64,000 nt of DNA from Bdellovibrio bacteriovorus (GCF_001592755.1 NZ_LUKF01000001.1:160774-224773), one strand, 5' to 3'; shown: positions 31,992 through 41,688, counted from the stretch's first letter. Translations and numbers: made by a program. The notes: generated from the sequence alone by a model not told the origin.

Positions 31992-33734
31992 ATGGAGACA
32001 GACTTTTTACCGCCACATTTAAGAAAATACGTCGTTGAACAACACTACGAAAAATACACCCCCGTAGATCAAGCGGTTTGGAGATACATTCTTCGTCAGT
32101 TGAAGGCGTTTCTTTCAAAGCACGCTCATGAATGTTATGTCGAAGGTTTAGAAAAAACCGGCATCAACATCGAAAAAATTCCGCGCATTGAAGACGTCAG
32201 CGCAAAATTGAAAGAATTCGGCTGGAGAGCTCTTCCTGTTAGCGGATTTATTCCACCAGCCGCATTTATGGAGCTTCAATCTTTGGGTGTGCTTCCTATC
32301 GCCTCAGATATGCGCACCCTAGAGCATCTTCTTTACACGCCAGCTCCAGATATTGTTCACGAAGCGGCAGGACATGCACCGATTTTGATTCACCCTGAAT
32401 TTTCTGAATATCTTCGTCAATACGCTCAAGTCGCAAAAAAGGCGATCATCAGCAAAGAAGATCTCGATCTGTATGAAGCAATTCGTGATCTTTCTGACAT
32501 TAAAGAAAATCCAGCTTCAACTCCGGAACAAATCAAAGCTGCAGAAGAACATCTGGAAATCGTCAGCAAAAACATGTCGCATGTTTCAGAAGCTTCTGAA
32601 TTATCACGCATGAATTGGTGGACGGCGGAATACGGGCTTATCGGTACTTTGGATAATCCAAAAATTTTCGGCGCGGGATTGCTTTCCAGCGTGGGTGAAT
32701 CCAAGTGGTGTCTAAGCCAGAAAGTTAAAAAGCTTCCACTGACTGTAGACTGCATCAAACAGACTTACGATATCACGGAGCCACAACCTCAACTTTTTGT
32801 GACTCCCGATTTTAAAACACTCAGCAAAGTGTTAGAAGATATGGCCCAGCAAATGGCCTTCCGCTTGGGGGGACTTGCGGGTTTAAACAAAGCTATAGAA
32901 GCTCACTCGGTAAATACCGCGGAACTTAATTCAGGAATTCAAATATCGGGTCAAATTGTTGAGGCTATCACAGACGCCAAAGGGCAAGTCGCTTATCTGC
33001 GTCTCAGCGGACCGACACAGCTTTGTTACATGGATCAAGAGCTGTCTGGTCATGACAAGAAATACCACGCGCATGGTTTTGGAACTCCGGTGGGCTTTTT
33101 GAAAGCTCATCCTAAGAAGTGCCCGTCAACATTTACGGATGCAGAGTGGGCCGAACTTCAAGTGGAATCTGGAAAGACCACCCGCCTAGAATTTACTTCG
33201 GGTGTGGTTGTAACAGGCGTGGTTCAGTATCGCCTTATCAAGAACAGTAAAACCATCACTTTGACTTTGGAAAACGCGAAAGCAGAACTTAATGGCCGCG
33301 TTTTGTTTGCACCGGAATGGGGCACTTACGACATGGCTATCGGCTCTTCGGTGACATCGGTCTTTGGAGGACCTGCAGATCGTGAGGCCTATGGCGAAAC
33401 CGTCGACTTCATCGCAAAGCGCGTTCCCGTTCCAAGCTATTCCGAACAAGAGCTTTCAAGACATCGCAACTATGGCGCCGTCAGAAAACTGCGTGAAGAA
33501 AAAGTGCAAGGCTCGAAATTGACAGAAGAATTATCGGAAATTTTACAATCTCACCGCAGTCTTTTTGCGGAGGATTGGCTTTTGTTATTAGAAGCTTTAG
33601 AAATTCTTCAAGCCCGCGATCCCCAATCTTCATTGAAAAAACAAATCGAAGAAGATTTGGCAAGGCTTGCGAAAAAGGATGAAAAAACCCAAGGTTTGAT
33701 CCAAGACGGTCTGACTTTGGCAGGAGCTCTTTAA
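31992..33734 (+). CDS. aromatic amino acid hydroxylase (phenylalanine 4-monooxygenase type) with long C-terminal extension
   Basis: The catalytic domain occupies about residues 10-310. PDIVHEAAGHAP holds the iron ligands His123 and His128, and Glu213 is in TAEYGLI, the 2-His-1-Glu pattern of pterin-dependent hydroxylases. The N-terminal regulatory ACT domain is absent. The roughly 270-residue C-terminal part (beta-rich, then a charged helical end) has no match I recognise; usual bacterial enzymes have about 260-300 residues in all. It converts Phe to Tyr, feeding hppD at 36546. It shares one base with the next gene (TAATG). Confidence 0.88.
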   Translation: METDFLPPHLRKYVVEQHYEKYTPVDQAVWRYILRQLKAFLSKHAHECYVEGLEKTGINIEKIPRIEDVSAKLKEFGWRALPVSGFIPPAAFMELQSLGVLPIASDMRTLEHLLYTPAPDIVHEAAGHAPILIHPEFSEYLRQYAQVAKKAIISKEDLDLYEAIRDLSDIKENPASTPEQIKAAEEHLEIVSKNMSHVSEASELSRMNWWTAEYGLIGTLDNPKIFGAGLLSSVGESKWCLSQKVKKLPLTVDCIKQTYDITEPQPQLFVTPDFKTLSKVLEDMAQQMAFRLGGLAGLNKAIEAHSVNTAELNSGIQISGQIVEAITDAKGQVAYLRLSGPTQLCYMDQELSGHDKKYHAHGFGTPVGFLKAHPKKCPSTFTDAEWAELQVESGKTTRLEFTSGVVVTGVVQYRLIKNSKTITLTLENAKAELNGRVLFAPEWGTYDMAIGSSVTSVFGGPADREAYGETVDFIAKRVPVPSYSEQELSRHRNYGAVRKLREEKVQGSKLTEELSEILQSHRSLFAEDWLLLLEALEILQARDPQSSLKKQIEEDLARLAKKDEKTQGLIQDGLTLAGAL

Positions 33735-34531
33735 TGAATTTGAAACGTCCCTTTGAGGTGCGCATTGTTCTGGTGCGCACTATCTATGAAAGAAACATCG
33801 GTTCCACTTCGCGCGCGATGAGCAATATGGGTTTTGATAAACTCGTACTTGTCGCGCCTGCTTGTGAAATTACTTATGAAGCTCAGCAGGCCGCAGCTAC
33901 TGGACAAACGGGTCTGCAAAACAGAACGACTTACGCTTCTTGGGACGAGTTTTTTGCCAAAGAACCTGAAAGCATTAAAATCTGCTTCACGGCCCGCGAC
34001 GGAAAAGGACGCCAAGTCCGAGACATCGACGAGGTACTGACAGATATCGCGGATCATGCGCCTCAATTTCAAGTTCAAAGCGAAGAACCTTATGTCATCC
34101 ACTTGATCTTCGGCCCTGAAGACTGGGGACTGGCTGCTGAAGACTTAGAACATGCAAACTTCTGTGCCTGCTTACCGACATTCGGTGAAAACTGGAGCCT
34201 GAACTTAGCTCAAGCGACTTTATTGGGTATGTTCTCTTTAAGAAAAATGTGGGGCGGACAACGCACAAAGCTTGATGGCGGAAAAAGCCGTCGCGCTCCT
34301 CAGGGAATTGAGGGCATCAATCCCGAAGAAACTTTGCACACGTGGTTACAAGAGATGGGTTTTGATTTAACTCGTCAGCGCAAAATCAATGTGTTTACGG
34401 TTCTTCGCCGCATGCTTTTACAAAACACACCGACGAAGAAAGAACTGGTTGTTCTTGAAACCGTACTTCAACAAAGCATTCGCAAGCTTCGTGAATGGAA
34501 AGAATATCAAAAAAGAGACGGCAAAGCCTAA
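33734..34531 (+). CDS. TrmJ/SpoU-type RNA 2'-O-methyltransferase
   Basis: This 265-residue protein has the SPOUT knot motifs: VRTIYERNIGSTSRAMSNMG, LIFGPEDWGLAAEDLEHANF and PTFGENWSLNLAQA, closest to TrmJ, which methylates position 32 of tRNA. The C-terminal 80 residues are helical (KKELVVLETVLQQSIRKLRE). It overlaps the hydroxylase stop by one base. Its stop overlaps the convergent coiled-coil gene by four bases. The exact RNA site is inferred from family only. Confidence 0.88.
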   Translation: MNLKRPFEVRIVLVRTIYERNIGSTSRAMSNMGFDKLVLVAPACEITYEAQQAAATGQTGLQNRTTYASWDEFFAKEPESIKICFTARDGKGRQVRDIDEVLTDIADHAPQFQVQSEEPYVIHLIFGPEDWGLAAEDLEHANFCACLPTFGENWSLNLAQATLLGMFSLRKMWGGQRTKLDGGKSRRAPQGIEGINPEETLHTWLQEMGFDLTRQRKINVFTVLRRMLLQNTPTKKELVVLETVLQQSIRKLREWKEYQKRDGKA

Positions 34532-34935
34532 GACGTGATCAAGTCGTCTTGAAGACGGTCTTGCTGTTCACGAATAACACGAAGCTGCTGATCCAGTTTC
34601 GTTAAAGCCGTTGTCATACTTTGGCCTAAGTCCGTCAGCTCATTGATTCTGGCAATGGTGTCAGAATCTTCGGCTCCCACCAGGCGAAGGCTTTCAAGTT
34701 TAGCTGAATTAAGATCAATTTCTTTGGAAACGGTTTCCATTTTTTGATTCAGCTTTTTGCGGTCTTCGACCAAAGCTTTCGTCATTTCATGAATCTGTTC
34801 TGAAGTCAGAACTTCCAGTTTTCCAGTTTTAAAGGAATCGTCAGATGGGGTCTCTTCACCTTGGAAGGCTTCCCAGAAAAGAGACCATTCGTTTTTGAGG
34901 GCTTTTACGATCGACCTACTACTGTCATCACCCAT
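34528..34935 (-). CDS. cytoplasmic coiled-coil protein, unknown function
   Basis: This 135-residue protein has no signal peptide. Heptad-rich helices span about residues 45-130 (MTKALVEDRKKLNQKMETVS, TTALTKLDQQLRVIREQQDR). An N-terminal WSLFWEAFQGEE segment may be a docking motif. It is not recognised. It is the last gene of a minus-strand run hppD-ribD-pspC-this, 42 bases after the PspC gene, and overlaps the TrmJ-like gene end. Confidence 0.65.
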   Translation of the reverse strand: MGDDSSRSIVKALKNEWSLFWEAFQGEETPSDDSFKTGKLEVLTSEQIHEMTKALVEDRKKLNQKMETVSKEIDLNSAKLESLRLVGAEDSDTIARINELTDLGQSMTTALTKLDQQLRVIREQQDRLQDDLITS

Positions 34936-34977
34936 ATATAATTAAATACTCCTGCGCTCGAAAGCGACTTACCAGGT

Positions 34978-35352
34978 TCAGGCTTTCGGAATAAGAAAGT
35001 AACAAAGCCCGTAACCCAAGATCGCCACACCAAAAGTCACAAGAGCCATGACCACGAAACCTGTTCGGATCAACCCGACTTCGATGCGGTATCTCTTGGC
35101 TATTCTAGCACAGACGCCTAGAAGCTTGCCATCCAGCGCATGGTCTAGCTTGTCGACGCGGGGCAAACAAACTGCCAGAATCAAATAAAGCAGGATTCCC
35201 GTACCGAACCACAATATTGCAACAAGCCAAATGACGCGCACGATCCACGTTTCAATACCTAAGGCCGTACCTAAACCTTTGCAGACACCTGCCAAAGCAC
35301 CATCACTCGCCCGAACCCAACGGTAGTTTTGAGTCGCCGTATTTACTGTCAT
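34978..35352 (-). CDS. tandem PspC-domain membrane protein
   Basis: This 124-residue protein contains two PspC-like units: residues about 17-66 (GALAGVCKGLGTALGIE, then ILLYLILAVCLPR) and about 75-123 (GKLLGVCARIAKRYRIE, then GYGLCYFLIPK). Each unit has a hydrophobic membrane pair. PspC acts in the phage-shock envelope stress response and toxin-antitoxin-like membrane sensing. Single PspC units are more common, so a duplication is likely. It overlaps the ribD stop by four bases, suggesting coupled translation. Confidence 0.85.
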   Translation of the reverse strand: MTVNTATQNYRWVRASDGALAGVCKGLGTALGIETWIVRVIWLVAILWFGTGILLYLILAVCLPRVDKLDHALDGKLLGVCARIAKRYRIEVGLIRTGFVVMALVTFGVAILGYGLCYFLIPKA

Positions 35353-36536
35353 GACAATGTCCCCGTGATCATAAAGTCGTTTCCAAAAGTCAGGTAACGA
35401 GGGTTTTTAATATGAATCTTATTCTTCATTTCAGAGATGCGCACCGTCTCGGTCCACGAGCGCGCGCCACCAGATCCCATGATGATAGGAGCCTGGAACA
35501 TGTAAAGACGGTTCGCCAGACCGGAGCTGATAAATGTACTTGCCGTCATGGCTCCGCCTTCGACCATCACCGATCTTAAGCCTTTTGCGTAAAGCTGAGC
35601 TAACAGAGCTTCAAGATCTAGATCCCCGCCGACGTTCGTTTTCACATAAACGATCTGCGGAGTTTTCTTAAGTTTCGATAAAGTTTTATCAACTCGCTCT
35701 TTGGCTTCTTCAGCCACACACCAAAAGATATTTTCTGAAGCATGGACTTCGGAAAGTTTGAGATCGTCAAAGCGATAAAGCAATTCGCCTTCGCCGTCGA
35801 TCACGACGACTTTATTGTCTTTCTTGATCTCGGGGTGACGAATATTCAAAGAAGGATTGTCAAAGTCGATGGTCCCCTTGCCCACGACAACGGCGTCGTA
35901 ACAAGCCCGCAGATAGTGAACATATTCACGCGATTGAGGTCCCGTGATCCACTGACTTTCACCCGACTTCAAAGCGACTTGACCGTCAATACTGGAAGCC
36001 ATCTTCAAAGCGACGAAAACTTTTTTCTTTCGGAAATTCCAAAGAAAAGCTTCGCACACCTCTTCAAGCTGCGTTTTGATTTCTTTTTCTTCTTCCGCAT
36101 TCTGGGATGAAAAAACTTCGGCTTCAATACCGGCATTTTTCAAAATGTCAGCACCCTGACCAGCAACCAAAGGATTCGGATCGATAAGACCAAACGTCAC
36201 CTTTTTCAAAGGAAGTTTAGCCATCATCTTTGCACAAGAAGGAGTTTTACCTTCATGGGCACAAGGCTCTAAGGTCACAAAGACATGAGCCCCTTTTAAA
36301 GTTTCCGAAGACAGATTTTTAAGAGCATTCACCTCAGCGTGAGGGCCGCCGTAAAATTCATGATGCCCGCAGGAAATAAATCCTCCATTGGCATCTAAAA
36401 CGACAGCGCCCACTAAGGGATTGGGACTGACTCGCGTCGCCCCTTTGTAAGCCTCACTGATAGCAAGTTTCATTGCCTGTTCGGGTGAAAGCTTCGTTCC
36501 CGTTGCGGGAATTGAAAGGGGCTTAATTAGTTCCAT
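35349..36536 (-). CDS. ribD: riboflavin biosynthesis deaminase/reductase
   Basis: This 395-residue bifunctional protein has an N-terminal deaminase with zinc ligands in HAEVNAL and PCAHEGKTPSC, and a C-terminal reductase with VALKMASSIDGQVA, YDAVVVGKGTIDFDNPSLN and MVEGGAMTAS. It performs two successive steps of riboflavin synthesis from the GTP-derived pyrimidine. It starts nine bases after hppD with AGGA before the ATG and overlaps the PspC gene. No other rib genes are in the window and no FMN riboswitch was seen. Confidence 0.94.
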   Translation of the reverse strand: MELIKPLSIPATGTKLSPEQAMKLAISEAYKGATRVSPNPLVGAVVLDANGGFISCGHHEFYGGPHAEVNALKNLSSETLKGAHVFVTLEPCAHEGKTPSCAKMMAKLPLKKVTFGLIDPNPLVAGQGADILKNAGIEAEVFSSQNAEEEKEIKTQLEEVCEAFLWNFRKKKVFVALKMASSIDGQVALKSGESQWITGPQSREYVHYLRACYDAVVVGKGTIDFDNPSLNIRHPEIKKDNKVVVIDGEGELLYRFDDLKLSEVHASENIFWCVAEEAKERVDKTLSKLKKTPQIVYVKTNVGGDLDLEALLAQLYAKGLRSVMVEGGAMTASTFISSGLANRLYMFQAPIIMGSGGARSWTETVRISEMKNKIHIKNPRYLTFGNDFMITGTLS

Positions 36537-36545
36537 AGATCCTGA

Positions 36546-37601
36546 CTATGTTAAATATCCACGTTCACGTTGATCGCGTTCGATAGCATCAAACAACGCT
36601 TGGAAGTTACCGTCACCGAAACCATCATGACCTTTGCGTTCAATCACTTCATAGAAAATCGGACCGAACGTATTTTTCGTGAAGATTTGTAGCAAGTAAC
36701 CTTTTTCATCTCCATCTACCAGAATTGCGTTCTTTTCTAGGCGGTTCAAATCTTCTGTCACGTTTGGCACGCGCTCAGGAAGCATCTCATAGTAAGAGTG
36801 CGGAGGTGGAGTTAAGAATTGAATTTCACTGTTCTTCAAGTTTTCCAAAGTTTGAACAATGTCAGTCGTCAACAAAGCCACGTGCTGAATGCCAGAACCT
36901 TTATATTCATCCAAGTACTCTTGAATTTGAGATTTCGATTCTGTCGGTTCGTTAATTGGGACCGAAAATTTTCCGCAAGGAGAACGCATAACTTTGGAAA
37001 GTAAACCGGTCTTTGCACCACGAATGTCGAAGTAACGAGCCTCACGGAAAGCCAAAACTTTCGTGTAGAAGTCACACCACTTATCCATTTCACCTTTAGG
37101 AACGTTGTTGGTGAAATGATCAATCACTGTAAAACCAACGCCTTCAGGAAACTTATCTTCCGGCTTTACTTGGAAGATTTCGTTATAAAGTTTGTTTTGG
37201 TTTTTCTCGTCGATGAAATAAATCAAAGAGTCACCAATGCCATAGATAGCTGGGAATGGTGTCGCTCCTTTTTGGTGATCATTGCCTTCGTAAGGACGGC
37301 CACCGCGTGCCACTGCGGTCTTAAATGCGTGTTCTGCATCTTGAACGCGGAAGCCCGTCGCACAGATCGAAGGGCCGTGCATTTTTGCAAAGTCCGTCGC
37401 GAAAGTTTGCGGTTCACAGTTTAAAATATAATTGATGTCGCCTTGGCGGAATAAGCGGATGTTTTTGCCATGAACTTGTCCCACTTCTTTAAACGCATAA
37501 CGTTTGAAGATAGTTTCGAAATAGTGAGCATCGGGACCTGAATATTCAATAAAATCCACGCCATTAAGGCCGATGGGATTTTGCTCTGTAATTTGAGCCA
37601 T
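36546..37601 (-). CDS. hppD: 4-hydroxyphenylpyruvate dioxygenase
   Basis: This 351-residue two-domain protein has iron ligands in VIDHFTNNV (His), IQHVALLT (His) and FYEVIERKGHDGFG (Glu), and FTKNTFGPIFYE near the end. It converts 4-hydroxyphenylpyruvate to homogentisate in tyrosine degradation. A strong AGGAGG precedes the ATG by five bases. It is the first gene of a minus-strand run with ribD, pspC and a coiled-coil gene. Together with the hydroxylase at 31992 it covers Phe-to-homogentisate apart from the transaminase. Confidence 0.94.
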   Translation of the reverse strand: MAQITEQNPIGLNGVDFIEYSGPDAHYFETIFKRYAFKEVGQVHGKNIRLFRQGDINYILNCEPQTFATDFAKMHGPSICATGFRVQDAEHAFKTAVARGGRPYEGNDHQKGATPFPAIYGIGDSLIYFIDEKNQNKLYNEIFQVKPEDKFPEGVGFTVIDHFTNNVPKGEMDKWCDFYTKVLAFREARYFDIRGAKTGLLSKVMRSPCGKFSVPINEPTESKSQIQEYLDEYKGSGIQHVALLTTDIVQTLENLKNSEIQFLTPPPHSYYEMLPERVPNVTEDLNRLEKNAILVDGDEKGYLLQIFTKNTFGPIFYEVIERKGHDGFGDGNFQALFDAIERDQRERGYLT

Positions 37602-37707
37602 TGCTTCCTCCTAAAAAACCGACAGTAGCCCTATTTAACACTGATTTCAAGCAAGAAGAAGCTAAGGAATATCAATCACTTAAGCAGGGAACATCTGGCC
37701 TTTAGCA

Positions 37708-38985
37708 TTAAGCCCTGAGGTCAGAAGATGAAGCGAATATTCGTTGATAGAAATCCAAGACTTTCGGATCCACGATGATAGAACGAGGATTCCAACCAAT
37801 AAGATGAAGTCCGTCTGAAGCCCGCAATCGGCTTAAAGCCACGTAAGCATGACCCGGTTCCCACAATGAGCTTAGGTCACACCACAAATCGTCCAAGGTG
37901 GCCCCCTGACTTTTGTGAATTGTCGTAGCATAAGCCAAAGTCAGTGGGAACTGCACCACTTGAGCCATGATATTGCCTTCAGCGTCCTGAATAGCAAAAG
38001 ATGTTTTTTCGACTTGGACTTCGCGACCACCATCTTTTTTCACCATCACGGTGTCGGCGGTGATATCGGTGACAACACCGCGAGTCCCATTCACCCAACG
38101 CTTTTGCGGATCATTCTGTAAAAACATCACCCGACAACCCAGCTTAAGAACAAGCTGCAAAGGAACCGGTGCTGATTTCTGTAAAATCTCGATATGTTTT
38201 TCAGTTCCAAAGTAAATGGATGCAATGGTGATCTCTTCTTCGTCGAGTTCACGCAATTTTTTTTGATTGAAATTATCCGCTGCTATTTTTCTAGGGAAAA
38301 GGCGCGTGCCCGGATGATCTTCATCGTGTTCTTGCAAGTGTTCATTCAAAAAATCCCGCACGCGTTCCGTGGTCAATCCGTGTCGAACATCACTCAAAAT
38401 ATCCAAAAATAAGTTATCGCTGACACGTTGATTGTGGGACAGCTTGACGTTTTGAAAACCGCTTTGGTGCCAGACGGCATTCATAAAACACCAGTCTCTT
38501 TGCCCTGTTTGCGTGACGGGTGGCAGCTGTGCAAAATCACCGACGGATATTATGCGCATTCCTCCCCAGGGAAGTTTTGATTCACGAGCTCTTTGCGAAA
38601 GCGCTTCGGCAATCATCAAAGCTTGACCGGGGATCATGGAAATTTCATCGATGATCACGCCTTCGACTTTACGAAGACGAGCCATTAATTTTGTATCTTT
38701 AGAGGCGCGAGCATAAGTGGCGTCAGGTCCGCCTTCCATAATGCCTAGTCCAAAGAAGCTATGAAAAGTCCGTCCGCCCAGAAGGACCGCAGCCGCCCCC
38801 GTGCTGGCCAAGATCGGCATGGACTTGGGATCAAGCTCTTTCATGAAGTGACGAATAAGAAAACTTTTGCCGCTGCCGGCTCCGCCTGTCAGAAAAACAT
38901 TTTCGCCGGAACGAAGAAGTTCCAGGGCGCCAGATTGTTCAGGAGAAAGGTCGACAGGAGTTTTTGACATGAATGGAACGATCAT
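37708..38985 (-). CDS. PIF1-like superfamily 1B DNA helicase
   Basis: This 425-residue protein has the P-loop LTGGAGSGKSFLIRHF, then ASTGAAAVLLGGRTFHSFFG, the Walker B VIIDEISM, SVGDFAQLPPV, and the late motifs TLAYATTIHKSQGATLD and YVALSRLRASDGLHL. PIF1 helicases unwind 5'-3' and can resolve G-quadruplex or R-loop structures. A start at 38970 (MSKTP) is also possible; neither has a strong ribosome binding site. It is monocistronic. Confidence 0.9.
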   Translation of the reverse strand: MIVPFMSKTPVDLSPEQSGALELLRSGENVFLTGGAGSGKSFLIRHFMKELDPKSMPILASTGAAAVLLGGRTFHSFFGLGIMEGGPDATYARASKDTKLMARLRKVEGVIIDEISMIPGQALMIAEALSQRARESKLPWGGMRIISVGDFAQLPPVTQTGQRDWCFMNAVWHQSGFQNVKLSHNQRVSDNLFLDILSDVRHGLTTERVRDFLNEHLQEHDEDHPGTRLFPRKIAADNFNQKKLRELDEEEITIASIYFGTEKHIEILQKSAPVPLQLVLKLGCRVMFLQNDPQKRWVNGTRGVVTDITADTVMVKKDGGREVQVEKTSFAIQDAEGNIMAQVVQFPLTLAYATTIHKSQGATLDDLWCDLSSLWEPGHAYVALSRLRASDGLHLIGWNPRSIIVDPKVLDFYQRIFASSSDLRA

Positions 38986-39014
38986 GCCACAGACACAATC
39001 GTTCCTTCAATAGC

Positions 39015-39530
39015 TTAGCGAGAGAATTTACCGTTTAAGTTCACTTCACGTTGCACAGTCTCGCAGATTTCGCGAGGGCCCATGCGTGGATCTACGACTT
39101 CCCAACGACAGTGACGGTCAAAATAACGACGATCTAAGATTCTAACGTGAATGGTGTTGTAGTTGTTACTGAAACTCAAGACAACCTCACGTCCATCCAT
39201 AAAGCACACGCCTGGATCAAAGTAGAATCCCACGGATTCAACAACACCCTTGCGAGTCACGTACGCCCATTTCAAATCGTTTACCGAAGACTGACATTGA
39301 GGCATCACGAAACTGTCACCGCGAGCATCTTTGTAAGTAAGTACGGGTCTGTTTCCTTGAAATGTGATCGCCAATTCACCACGACGTCCTTCGAAAGAAC
39401 CTTGATAAACGCCTTCTACTTTCTTCGCGCGAGACAGATATTCATCCGGCACTTCGCCATTTTCAATTTTGACTGTCTTACAGGCTGTTAAAGCCAATGT
39501 TGCTACGAGGAGCAAAACAAATTTTTTCAT
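39015..39530 (-). CDS. lipoprotein of unknown function
   Basis: This 171-residue protein has a lipoprotein signal (MKKFVLLLVATLALTAC, lipobox LTAC) and a beta-rich mature domain with four cysteines (MPQCQSSV, PGVCFMDG, DRHCRWEV, REICETVQ), probably forming disulfides. Outer or inner membrane sorting cannot be told. No family is recognised. It lies 29 bases upstream of the PIF1-like gene on the same strand, so limited cotranscription is possible. Confidence 0.78.
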   Translation of the reverse strand: MKKFVLLLVATLALTACKTVKIENGEVPDEYLSRAKKVEGVYQGSFEGRRGELAITFQGNRPVLTYKDARGDSFVMPQCQSSVNDLKWAYVTRKGVVESVGFYFDPGVCFMDGREVVLSFSNNYNTIHVRILDRRYFDRHCRWEVVDPRMGPREICETVQREVNLNGKFSR

Positions 39531-39693
39531 AAGAGATCCCCTTTCCTTTTCGATTACCGCGAGTTTCCGGGTAAGTAAAATTGATTAACTTGTCGATAAC
39601 GCCCTCGATCATAGTCCCAAAGGCCTTTTAAATGAATTTAGGCAGGTTTACGATTTACAAACGAACAACCTTTTCCAATGTGGGAACTCAAGC

Positions 39694-41682
39694 ATGTTAA
39701 AACTTCTATTGGCCTCCACCCTCGTTCTGTCAGCACAGGCTAAGTCCGCAAAAACGGCGGCTCCCTCTTCCGACATCCCCGAAAAAAGATCCTTCCCCTT
39801 GAGCACGGATGTCAGTCCCTGTGAAGACTTTCACAAATACGTTTGCGAAAAAGCGGAGGCCTCATTCAAACTACGCCCGGATCGCCGCAGCCACACCTTT
39901 GCCTTCAATGATTCTAGAGAACGTCTTTTGGAAGTTAAAAAGAAATTCATGAAGGACCTTCCTGCGCAAAAAAATATGGATTCGCGCAGCGAACAGATCC
40001 GCGATGTTTACATGTCGTGCATGAATACTTCCGCGAAAGCCAAAGACGAAAAAGCCGAAGTCGTTCGCATGGTGAACGAGATCGGTAAAATTAAAACCAC
40101 CGAAGAATTAGTTCGTTACTCTCATGAAAATTTGCCGAAGGGCTTTGGCAACATGGTTTATCTTTGGGCGTCTCCGAATTTGGACAATCCGAAAAAGATG
40201 GATGCCATGCTTTATGCCAATTTCATGCTTCTTCCCGATCACAAGTACTATGAGCAGCCAGAGCTTTTGAAAGAGTACGAATCCTTGCTCACCATGTTCA
40301 TCCAAAACATCGAACCCAAAGTAAAGAAGGCGGATGCTCAGGCGCGCGCAAAGGCGATGGTCGCATTCGAACAAGAGTTTATTAAAACTTACCCGGTAAC
40401 TGCTGTTCGTCATCAGCGTTGGAGTGAAAAACGTGTGAGCTCTCAAGCAGATCTTTTAAAAAAGTATCCGCAGCTCTATTTAAAACCTCTGTTTGATAAA
40501 ATCCCCCCTGAAGTGGTTGTAAATACACCGATCCCCGAATCTTTGGATTTCATCAACGCGCAACTAGACAAGCTTCCTTTGCAAGTATGGAAAGACGTTT
40601 ATCTGTATAAAGCTTTGGGCGATCAAATGGACGATGGTTACCCGAAGTTTTTCCAAGCCGGATTTAATTTTGAAAAAAAGTTCTTTGGCGGTCCTGAAAA
40701 GCGTCCTGACCGTCAAGAGCGTTGCACGACGACCGCGGGCAACTATTTCATGAAAGAAATTGATGCGGCGTTGGTCGACAAAGTCTTTCCTCATTTCGAC
40801 GAAAGCAAAGTCAATGAAGTGGGCGCACGTATTCGTCAAAGTATTTTGGAGGGCCTAGAAGCCAACAAATGGCTTTCTAAAGAAGGTAAAAAAGAAGCCA
40901 TCGCGAAAATTAAAACTGCGCGCTTGCAATTAGTAAAGCCTCACACGGACAAAGAATGGGATTTCGTTCCTCTTCGTCAATATTCTAAAACAAATTATGT
41001 GCAGAACATGCACACATACAACGAAGCTCGCTGGGAAAAGAACATGACAGAGCTTCGTGAACCCGCCAATCAAGACGCCTGGGGTATGGGACCGTTGACG
41101 GTGAACGCGTATTACAGCAGTAACGAAAACAAATTTGTTCTGCCGATTGGTATTCTGCAATATCCATTCTACGACAAAGATGGATCGGTGATTGAAAACC
41201 TAGGCGCCGTTGGCGCAGTGATGGGACATGAATTGGGTCATAGCATTGACGACAGCGGATCAAAATATGATTCTCAGGGCCGTCTTCGTCAGTGGATGAC
41301 AACAAAAGACATCATGGAGTTCAACCTTCGCGGGCAAAAGATGATTGATCAATTCAATCAAATTGGTCACGACGGCAAGCTGACGTTGGGTGAAAACGTC
41401 GCTGATCTTGTCGGTTTGACGTTTGCTTACAATGCCGCTTTCCCTAAGGGCCAAGGCACTGAAAAAGATAAAAAAGATTTCTTCATCGCCTATGGTCGTT
41501 TGTGGTGCACGGTGATCCGCCCTGATTTTGAAAAGCTGATGCGTAAAACCGATCCGCACTCGGCGGGATGGGCGCGTATCAATGAACAAGTAAAACATCA
41601 GCCCGCGTTTGCGGAAACTTTCCAATGCAAACCAGGCGATAAAATGACTTTAGATCCAAAAGAAAGAGTACAAATCTGGTAA
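39694..41682 (+). CDS. secreted M13-family (neprilysin-like) zinc metallopeptidase
   Basis: This 662-residue protein has a signal peptide (MLKLLLASTLVLSAQA), an N-terminal domain (DVSPCEDFHKYVCEKAE is typical M13) and a catalytic domain with HELGH (His512-His516), ENVAD (third ligand Glu567) and NAYYSSNENKFVLP. M13 enzymes cleave oligopeptides; an exported one could process prey peptides in the periplasm. It lies alone on the plus strand and ends with a clear terminator. Confidence 0.94.
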   Translation: MLKLLLASTLVLSAQAKSAKTAAPSSDIPEKRSFPLSTDVSPCEDFHKYVCEKAEASFKLRPDRRSHTFAFNDSRERLLEVKKKFMKDLPAQKNMDSRSEQIRDVYMSCMNTSAKAKDEKAEVVRMVNEIGKIKTTEELVRYSHENLPKGFGNMVYLWASPNLDNPKKMDAMLYANFMLLPDHKYYEQPELLKEYESLLTMFIQNIEPKVKKADAQARAKAMVAFEQEFIKTYPVTAVRHQRWSEKRVSSQADLLKKYPQLYLKPLFDKIPPEVVVNTPIPESLDFINAQLDKLPLQVWKDVYLYKALGDQMDDGYPKFFQAGFNFEKKFFGGPEKRPDRQERCTTTAGNYFMKEIDAALVDKVFPHFDESKVNEVGARIRQSILEGLEANKWLSKEGKKEAIAKIKTARLQLVKPHTDKEWDFVPLRQYSKTNYVQNMHTYNEARWEKNMTELREPANQDAWGMGPLTVNAYYSSNENKFVLPIGILQYPFYDKDGSVIENLGAVGAVMGHELGHSIDDSGSKYDSQGRLRQWMTTKDIMEFNLRGQKMIDQFNQIGHDGKLTLGENVADLVGLTFAYNAAFPKGQGTEKDKKDFFIAYGRLWCTVIRPDFEKLMRKTDPHSAGWARINEQVKHQPAFAETFQCKPGDKMTLDPKERVQIW

Positions 41683-41688
41683 TAAGAC

